From an uncultured Eubacteriales bacterium (lineage in GTDB: Bacteria; Bacillota; Clostridia; Peptostreptococcales; Anaerovoracaceae): 36,188 nt of DNA. How positions within the stretch are numbered: the first letter of the stretch is position 1; each line of letters starts with the position of its first letter. A model generated the notes under the pieces. It did not search any database and was not told where the DNA came from. It saw nothing but the letters and a program-made list of their open reading frames with translations. This document shows positions 31,259 through 36,188 of the stretch, piece by piece. The position numbers and the translations under genes were made by a program. The stretch is from positions 1 to 36,188 of the forward strand of contig CADBJW010000021.1 in assembly GCA_902795135.1 (NCBI GenBank). The letters are read 5' to 3'.

Positions 31259-32020
31259 TCACAGGTACTCCTTCAACCGGTAGCGTTTCCGGCCCTGCGT
31301 GATGTTGCCGAATTCGATGGCTTCGACGGGGCAATTCTGAATGCACGCCATACAGTGGGCGCAGGTCGTCCCTCTCCAAACCGGCTTTCCATCCTGCATT
31401 TGAATGATATTCAGCGGGCAGTTTCTCGCGCAGATTCCGCAGGAGATGCAATGATCGCTCGCCAAAAACCCATCCACGCGGTGCCCCATGCGGCTGAGCA
31501 CTGGATGCAAAGGAGCTTCAATCAGATGCTCCAGCAGCCAGATGTGCCGGGCTTTCAGAGTCTGCCTCGCCCGAATCGCCTCCGCCACAGTAGCCGCATC
31601 TTGAGATGCCTGGTCAATGCGCTCTCTGATTACCGATTCCTCCGGCAGATGGTGCGGTTTATTTGCGATGTAGTTGGGCGGCATTTTAAATTCCGCCCAG
31701 CCCATATAATGCAATCTTTTTTTTCGGATGATGCGTCCCATGACCGCTCCGCTGATACCGGAATATCCTCCGCTGGTTGAAACAAAATAGACATCAGGAT
31801 TGCCAGACAATTCTATCGCTTCAATGTACCTGATAAAGAATGCCGGTGGTGCACATACATAAGTCGGCGCACACAAAACAAAAGGCTTCTCAGAATAAAT
31901 TGTCTCGTAATTCTGCGCTTTGATTCTCGGACACAAATCCAAGACTTCGTCTCCGAGCAACCGAGCAAGTTCTTCTGCTATATACCTGGTGTTGCCAGTT
32001 GCACTGAAATATAGAATCAT
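31259..32020 (-). CDS. EFR1-type flavodoxin-ferredoxin fusion (253 aa)
   Basis: Residues 1-165 are a flavodoxin fold with the FMN loop YFSATGNTRYIAEEL; the C-terminal part has two [4Fe-4S] motifs, CISCGICARNCPL and CAHCMACIQNCPV. Proteins of this build (EFR1 family) are common in anaerobes and thought to shuttle electrons from ferredoxin or NADH to unknown acceptors. ATG 32020 chosen over GTG 32023. A promoter with an extended -10 lies ~160 bp upstream. Confidence 0.9.
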   Translation of the reverse strand: MILYFSATGNTRYIAEELARLLGDEVLDLCPRIKAQNYETIYSEKPFVLCAPTYVCAPPAFFIRYIEAIELSGNPDVYFVSTSGGYSGISGAVMGRIIRKKRLHYMGWAEFKMPPNYIANKPHHLPEESVIRERIDQASQDAATVAEAIRARQTLKARHIWLLEHLIEAPLHPVLSRMGHRVDGFLASDHCISCGICARNCPLNIIQMQDGKPVWRGTTCAHCMACIQNCPVEAIEFGNITQGRKRYRLKEYL

Positions 32021-32067
32021 CACACTCTCCGGCTAATGTCGATAGAATATCAAACTATTCTTGTCGT

Positions 32068-32121
32068 CTACGAATTAATACCAAGCTGGTCAAGTCCCAC
32101 GATTATTTTCTTATGCAACAT
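32068..32121 (-). CDS. Possible 17-residue small ORF or leader peptide
   Basis: An ideal AGGAGGT lies 9 nt before an ATG that opens 17 codons (MLHKKIIVGLDQLGINS). It is inside the 5' leader of the EFR1-type gene, 48 bp before that gene. Could be a leader peptide or chance. Confidence 0.3.
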   Translation of the reverse strand: MLHKKIIVGLDQLGINS

Positions 32122-32179
32122 CGTTTTTCATACCTCCTGATTCCGGCAAGTCTTCTCACACCAATCTTTGGATAGCGTT

Positions 32180-32210
32180 ATTATACCACATTCATCGTTC
32201 GTTTCTTCAA
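32180..32210 (-). promoter_or_regulatory. Promoter with extended -10 for the EFR1-type gene
   Basis: Minus strand TTGAAG (32205-32210), 19 bp, then TATAAT (32180-32185) preceded by TGG. The extended -10 can compensate for the non-optimal spacing. Confidence 0.6.
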
Positions 32211-32222
32211 AAGCGATGAAGA

Positions 32223-32735
32223 CTATTCCGCTTTCAATATTACTTCGACATCCCCATCTCCCAGGATTTCCCGAAGTTGCTCGGCATCCGCATCCTTCAC
32301 ATGGCCGAGTTTCGTATAGGACCAGGAGTTTTCGCCGTAAAACAGGGAGATCTGATTTCCCTGATACAGAACGATATCACCCGGCACGGTGTTCATCTGT
32401 TCATCGCTTTCCGGAAGGGCTTCCGGCAGCGGTCCGACCTTCTCAAATCCGCCGTATTCTTCCAGGTTCAACTTCAGGCCATCCTCTCCGACCAGTTCTT
32501 TTAGGGCACGTGCCGCCTCGTTATCTTCCAGCTCCACTTCCAGAGTCTGTCCGCCGGTTTCAAGCAAAAGCAAGTCTGCCTTTGCTTCATGATCTGTCAC
32601 TGCTGTTTCGTCCTGTGACGAACTGGTATTGCTATCTTCCTCCGAACCTGCAGACTCCGATCCACCGCACCCGCATAGTGATAGGATCATCATAAGCGCA
32701 AGCAATACGACTGTCATATACGTTCTATTCCTCAT
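32223..32735 (-). CDS. Cyclophilin-like-fold lipoprotein (170 aa)
   Basis: Signal peptide of a lipoprotein: RNRTYM, a hydrophobic stretch, then lipobox LCGC, so it should be anchored on the outer face of the membrane. A Ser/Glu/Asp-rich linker follows. The remaining ~115 residues (LLLETGGQTLEVELEDNEAA ... PGDIVLYQGNQISLFYGENS) match the small cyclophilin-like beta-barrel (PF18050) found in clostridial secreted proteins of unknown activity. The ATG at 32735 overlaps the acetyltransferase stop by 11 bp; GGAGAG is 7 nt upstream. Confidence 0.85.
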   Translation of the reverse strand: MRNRTYMTVVLLALMMILSLCGCGGSESAGSEEDSNTSSSQDETAVTDHEAKADLLLLETGGQTLEVELEDNEAARALKELVGEDGLKLNLEEYGGFEKVGPLPEALPESDEQMNTVPGDIVLYQGNQISLFYGENSWSYTKLGHVKDADAEQLREILGDGDVEVILKAE

Positions 32736-33291
32736 TGGCTTTCTCTCCAAACCTTTCTGGATTCAACATCTTCACGACCCTCGCAGGACTTCCCACTACC
32801 ACTGCAAAATCCGGCACGTCCTTTGTCACGACAGACATGGCTCCAACGATTGCGTGCCTTCCGACCCGGACTCCCGGCAAAACCGTTGCGCCCGCTCCGA
32901 TCCAGGCTCCTTCACAGATCCGTACCGGTTTGCAGGTCAGGATCATCCGATCATACTCGTCGTGATTGTTGGAAATCAACTGCGCATTGGCCGCAATCTG
33001 CACATTGTCTTCGATGGTGATCCCGCCACGGGCCATCATCAGGCAGTTGGAGTTCACATACACATGGTCTCCAATCCAAATATGATCAAAAGCAGCTCCG
33101 GATAGCGGCGCGGCAACATAGCTGCCTTCTCCAATCCGGCCGTCAAACAATTTTCCCAGAATTTCTCCATACTCCGTTGTTTGTGGCATGGTGTGATTGA
33201 GTTTGAAGACAAGCTGCATCATTTTGGCGCCATTCGCCAGTTCCCCTTCGGTCATTTTTCTCATATCAACTCTGATTTCTTCACAGTTCAT
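32725..33291 (-). CDS. LacA/Maa-type hexapeptide O-acetyltransferase (188 aa)
   Basis: A left-handed beta-helix trimer enzyme. Repeats of the hexapeptide type are visible (IWIGDHVYVNSNCLMMARGG, AWIGAGATVLPGVRVGRHAIVGAMSVV), with the catalytic histidine in LISNNHDEYDRM. It transfers acetyl from acetyl-CoA to a sugar or related hydroxyl. The start at ATG 33291 follows GGGAG; the frame extends upstream to 33321 without a site. Confidence 0.88.
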   Translation of the reverse strand: MNCEEIRVDMRKMTEGELANGAKMMQLVFKLNHTMPQTTEYGEILGKLFDGRIGEGSYVAAPLSGAAFDHIWIGDHVYVNSNCLMMARGGITIEDNVQIAANAQLISNNHDEYDRMILTCKPVRICEGAWIGAGATVLPGVRVGRHAIVGAMSVVTKDVPDFAVVVGSPARVVKMLNPERFGEKANEE

Positions 33292-33329
33292 AATATCGTC
33301 TCCCTTACTTCTACGAGTCATGTACTTTT

Positions 33330-33338
33330 ATCATACCA
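33330..33338 (-). promoter_or_regulatory. Extended -10 element for the acetyltransferase-lipoprotein pair
   Basis: TGG-TATGAT on the minus strand, about 40 bp before the ATG. No good -35 box was found. Confidence 0.45.
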
Positions 33339-33364
33339 TGCAACGGAATACAAAAGCCACCCTA

Positions 33365-33395
33365 CAAAAAAGTCCCATCGATGTGATAGGACTTT
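33365..33395 (-). terminator. Rho-independent terminator after the thioesterase gene
   Basis: AAAGTCCTATC (minus strand, 33395-33385), 5-nt loop, GATGGGACTTT, then TTT. The stem has one mismatch and a good U tract. Confidence 0.88.
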
Positions 33396-33411
33396 GATTC
33401 ATAATTCAGTG

Positions 33412-34152
33412 TTATGATTCTTCCGGCTTACTCTTCAGGATGACCACCGCGTGAAGCGTATTATCTTCTGCATTCCTTATGGCGACGGTATGGGTATCTC
33501 CTTCCCCTTTGTATTCCAGACGAACGGGCTGCATTTGTGTGATTTCCATCTTGTAAACGAGTTCAAATTCGTCTATACCTCTTTGCAGCACGTTCTCCGG
33601 CAGAATCTGCTCCGCCAAAACCAGATAGATGGAATTGTGCACATGTCGGTTGTAATCGAACATGGACGTGTTGAGTTCGATTTGCTTTGTAACATCTGGT
33701 TCCATGTGAAAGCGCCGCATTGCCGGAAGTTTATACCCTGGGAAATTCACTTCCTCCGGCTCCGGATCAAAGGCCCCAATCAGTTCCGGTGTGATCCGAA
33801 GAAACTTCCCCGTTTTCGTATCGATTGGCGTCCATTCCGATGTTGCTTCGGCGATGAGTTCCCCTTTTTCATCCCGTACGAAATAATCTCTGCTGGCCCG
33901 AACGAGGCCATGCTTTTGCGCCCAGGTGTAGGCGGAAACGGTACTGAACATGGAAGGTCGCTGGTATACTTTGACTTTCCAGCCGAGTACGATCCATGAC
34001 ACCGTGCTCCTGCCATCTGTTGAAGTCTGTCCTGCCTTTACCCCGTGAAGCATAGAAGTGTCGGACATCATTTCGAGTAAGGCATGATTGGTGAGCTTCT
34101 TATCCTGGCTCACATCCTGCACTCCTATGAAAAAATCCTGTCTAAGTTTCAT
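33412..34152 (-). CDS. Acyl-ACP thioesterase, FatA/FatB family (246 aa)
   Basis: Two hotdog domains. Recognised from LRQDFFIGVQDVSQDKKLT, the first-domain end VYQRPSMFSTVSAYTWAQK and the second-domain motif FDYNRHVHNSIYLVLAEQIL, in which the Asn-His pair and a following acidic residue form the plant-like catalytic site. It releases fatty acids from acyl carrier protein, as in other Clostridia. Followed by a terminator, so it is last in its unit. Confidence 0.88.
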   Translation of the reverse strand: MKLRQDFFIGVQDVSQDKKLTNHALLEMMSDTSMLHGVKAGQTSTDGRSTVSWIVLGWKVKVYQRPSMFSTVSAYTWAQKHGLVRASRDYFVRDEKGELIAEATSEWTPIDTKTGKFLRITPELIGAFDPEPEEVNFPGYKLPAMRRFHMEPDVTKQIELNTSMFDYNRHVHNSIYLVLAEQILPENVLQRGIDEFELVYKMEITQMQPVRLEYKGEGDTHTVAIRNAEDNTLHAVVILKSKPEES

Positions 34153-34178
34153 CGTTCCGTCCTTTCTGAGGTATCTGT

Positions 34179-34874
34179 CTATCCCAATATCTTTCGGATC
34201 ATGTTCTCATCCGCTTCAGGAAGGATGCTCTTCATATGTTCCAATATCTTCTTGTACGATTCTTCCGGCGTTCGCTCGTAAACCTGATCCACAAAATCCG
34301 CACCCATAAAGTCTTCCGGCGTGGAGTATTCGGCGACTCCCCATCCATATTCATTCCCATACTTGTCAATCATGTAAAGGAAGTCACTGATAAGCACGTA
34401 GCTTTGCGCCTGGAGCCGCGTGATGCTTGTGTCAAAGCCTTTGTTTCCACCTTTTCTGTAGTTCCCCATGGACTTCAAACGTTTTGACAGGACCGGAGCA
34501 TTTTGCTCGATCAGGTCGTAAAGATACTTGTCTCGGAAGCTTGAAAGCCCATCTTCGTATCGTTCTTCAAAGTCGTATCCACTCCGGCGGTAGTTTGCAA
34601 AGTCCGGAAACCATTCTTTGCTGATGTAGACTGCTTTCTTTTCAAAAAACTTGCCATAGGCGCAATTCAAGTCGTTGATCAGCGGCCCCTTCCAGTTCCA
34701 TACCTTCCATTCGCCATCTGGTGCTGCATACCACAAATCACTCGTCACATGTTCCTCAATTGAGAATCCTGGTATCGAGCACGTAAAAAATGGGAGAAAC
34801 CCCAGTTCCTGCACCGCGCTTCTTAAATCCTCATATGAGGTTATGAAAATGTCATTGATCGTTATGTTTTTCAT
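34179..34874 (-). CDS. AlkZ-related uncharacterised protein (231 aa)
   Basis: The central segment CAYGKFFEKKAVYISKEWFPDFANYRRSGYDFEERYEDG is typical of a Firmicutes family labelled AlkZ-related, distantly resembling winged-helix DNA glycosylases. It is probably cytoplasmic and globular. The ATG at 34874 has no clear ribosome-binding site; a TTG at 34880 is an alternative. DNA repair is suggested only by the family label. It sits between the radical SAM gene and the thioesterase on the same strand. Confidence 0.6.
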   Translation of the reverse strand: MKNITINDIFITSYEDLRSAVQELGFLPFFTCSIPGFSIEEHVTSDLWYAAPDGEWKVWNWKGPLINDLNCAYGKFFEKKAVYISKEWFPDFANYRRSGYDFEERYEDGLSSFRDKYLYDLIEQNAPVLSKRLKSMGNYRKGGNKGFDTSITRLQAQSYVLISDFLYMIDKYGNEYGWGVAEYSTPEDFMGADFVDQVYERTPEESYKKILEHMKSILPEADENMIRKILG

Positions 34875-34921
34875 TACCAAGAATTATAACTCTGTTGCGG
34901 ATCAATCGCAACCATATGTCA

Positions 34922-35776
34922 TCACAAGGTTCTCTTGTTTCGCCTGATTGCCGCCATCATATCCAGATTTCCGTGCTGGATTTCTTTGTCCAGGGCTGCT
35001 AGAATCCGGTCTTTTCTATTCAAAAAATCCGGTCCGGTCAGGTTGATTCCTGAAATCGTGTGATGGGTAATGAAAGAACAGTCACAGGTCAGATTCTCGA
35101 CAAACGTCTTCAGTTCGATCAGCATATCCTTTTCCGTAAGGGGTGTGAATTCGCCGGTTTCGGCCTCCTCCAGCAGCGGCGTTCCGGGAAACAGCACCAA
35201 ACCGCCGGTTCCCACCGTCATCGGTTCACACTGGCTGAAAATCTTCGCAGAATTGATTGCATGCTCCATACTGTGCTCCCGTCCCGCTGCTCCGTTCAAA
35301 AACGTCATCCAAAAATCGATTCCTGCTTCCTTTAATTTCGAGCACTGCTCTATGATATCGCTGGCATGGTAGCCTTTGTTGACTCGTTCCAACGTCCAGT
35401 CGTCGCCGCTTTCCACGCCAAGAGAGATTTCCCGAAGACCCAGTTCTTTCAGCCGTTTCAGCTGGCTGACCGTTTTATTGCGGATGTCTGTCACTCTGGT
35501 AGCAGCATAGATGTATTCCATCTCGGGAAGATAGCGGTTGATCATCTCCAGAATCGGCACCAGCTTATCATAGGACAAGGCCAGTGGGTTCGCGGATAAC
35601 AGCTGTATTGTTTTGGCGTGGGGATCCGTCTGTGATAGTTCTCGCAGATCTTCTTCGATCCATTCCAAAGGCTGCACCCGGAAGTCAACATTCCGGTACA
35701 TGGTGCAGAACTTACAGTCATTATGCGTACATCCCTGCGTGATCTGAAGCAGGGGCCATGTAGGCCAATAGCAGCA
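34922..35776 (-). CDS. Radical SAM protein with abnormal 5' end, possibly truncated
   Basis: The SAM cluster motif GCTHNDCKFCTMYRN (cysteines spaced as CX4CX2C) lies ~16 codons into an open frame that begins directly after the stop codon of the upstream gene (TAG 35777-35779). No ATG, GTG or TTG exists in this frame before the cysteines; the first ATG (35701) follows them and would give an inactive protein. The core (EISLGVESGDDWTLERVNKG, LFPGTPLLEEAETGEF) is a well-formed radical SAM barrel of the COG1032 type. Either a non-standard start is used, or the first residues were lost in a deletion or assembly error. Confidence 0.7.
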   Translation of the reverse strand, partial: CCYWPTWPLLQITQGCTHNDCKFCTMYRNVDFRVQPLEWIEEDLRELSQTDPHAKTIQLLSANPLALSYDKLVPILEMINRYLPEMEYIYAATRVTDIRNKTVSQLKRLKELGLREISLGVESGDDWTLERVNKGYHASDIIEQCSKLKEAGIDFWMTFLNGAAGREHSMEHAINSAKIFSQCEPMTVGTGGLVLFPGTPLLEEAETGEFTPLTEKDMLIELKTFVENLTCDCSFITHHTISGINLTGPDFLNRKDRILAALDKEIQHGNLDMMAAIRRNKRTL

Positions 35777-36148
35777 CTATTTTCTCTTCATTATCAGAAA
35801 CTGTTTCGGTGGAACATACTCCATATCGGTATGTTCTGGCATCAGCCATTCTCTCCATACTTGCTTCAGTATCCACCCATCTTCATGCCGCATATTTACG
35901 ATGGTATTTTCTTCTTCTGAAACCTCAACTCGCCAAATCATTACGCTCGGATACGGTCTCTTGTATTCTCCACCATATATCATCAGGTAGTTACCTCGCT
36001 CCGTATCAACAGCTTTCCCTTTCAAATGGTTCGTTGAAAGCAAAAAACTGATTATTTCAAAATCATTAATTGCGAGATTTACAACAATCACATCCTGCAT
36101 TCTGGTTGTGCCCGGTTCCAGAGCGACATGCCATACATCATTGCCCAT
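35777..36148 (-). CDS. Uncharacterised protein (123 aa)
   Basis: Not recognised. A soluble, mixed alpha/beta sequence (GNDVWHVALEPGTTRMQDVIVVNLAINDFEIISFLL) with a late aromatic-rich part (WILKQVWREWLMP). Start at ATG 36148, 8 nt after AAAGGAG; the upstream open codons merely translate the ribosome-binding site. It abuts the radical SAM frame with no space. Confidence 0.65.
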   Translation of the reverse strand: MGNDVWHVALEPGTTRMQDVIVVNLAINDFEIISFLLSTNHLKGKAVDTERGNYLMIYGGEYKRPYPSVMIWRVEVSEEENTIVNMRHEDGWILKQVWREWLMPEHTDMEYVPPKQFLIMKRK

Positions 36149-36188
36149 TTGATACACTCCTTTCTTTTGTTTCCGTAAAGAGCGCATC

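Noticed and set aside
31212-31451. Minus-strand 79-codon frame
   Set aside because: It is an alternate frame across the ferredoxin motifs and stop of the EFR1-type gene, without its own start signal.
1-36188. tRNA, rRNA, CRISPR array or intact insertion sequence
   Set aside because: No cloverleaf with a T-arm sequence, no regularly spaced repeats and no transposase frame were seen; intergenic gaps are mostly short.

Overview
The window looks like the chromosome of an anaerobic, Gram-positive-type bacterium of the class Clostridia. Evidence: strong AGGAGG-type ribosome-binding sites, sigma-A-like promoters, T-rich hairpin terminators, and oxygen-sensitive enzymes (a glycyl radical enzyme, a flavodiiron protein, clostridial ferredoxins). 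A gut or sediment member related to Anaerovoracaceae/Eubacteriales is plausible, but the genus cannot be read from the sequence.

Positions about 3.5-18.6 kb (minus strand) carry one long bacterial microcompartment (BMC) operon of the glycyl radical, choline-degrading type (GRM1-like). It encodes choline trimethylamine-lyase CutC, its activase CutD, a CoA-acylating aldehyde dehydrogenase, PduL phosphotransacetylase, EutQ/EutP-type acetate kinase candidates, a PduS electron-transfer flavoprotein, a PduT-type Fe-S shell trimer, a EutN pentamer, several BMC-H/BMC-S shell proteins, and EutJ and EutT-like accessory proteins. The inferred flux is choline to trimethylamine plus acetaldehyde, then acetyl-CoA, acetyl phosphate, and acetate plus ATP. 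No alcohol dehydrogenase is encoded in the window, so NADH recycling by ethanol formation is not visible. A second aldehyde dehydrogenase homologue has proline at the catalytic cysteine position. One BMC-H gene is followed by a frameshifted EutK-like tail. Downstream (0.28-3.4 kb) lie a flavodoxin-like oxidoreductase and a flavodiiron-rubredoxin-NADH oxidoreductase fusion, beyond a terminator-like hairpin.

A 441-bp divergent control region (18.55-18.99 kb) separates the main operon from a plus-strand satellite unit. That unit encodes two more EutS-type shell proteins, a second EutP GTPase and a MerR/GyrI-type regulator. It is followed by a paired SMR transporter and then a 10-TM DMT-like permease with a small winged-helix-like protein. 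Promoters for the main operon, the SMR pair and the permease all have long 18-19 bp spacers, with dyads of varying quality in the spacer. This is the hallmark of MerR activation, and two MerR regulators are encoded here, so the whole choline system may be a MerR regulon.

Positions 23.8-27.7 kb (minus) hold a compact five-gene operon, DUF4125 - TPR - DUF4037 nucleotidyltransferase-like - DUF4125 - MerR, of unknown function. It ends with the second MerR regulator, convergent with the permease unit, and is the best candidate for an undescribed system.

The rest (27.8-36.2 kb, minus) is ordinary accessory or housekeeping content: a dicarboxylate/amino acid symporter, a Cys-rich ferredoxin protein, ThpR, YciI, an EFR1-type flavodoxin-ferredoxin, a cyclophilin-like lipoprotein, a hexapeptide acetyltransferase, an acyl-ACP thioesterase, an AlkZ-related protein, a radical SAM gene with an abnormal 5' end, and an unknown protein. 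No tRNA, rRNA, CRISPR array or intact insertion sequence was seen.
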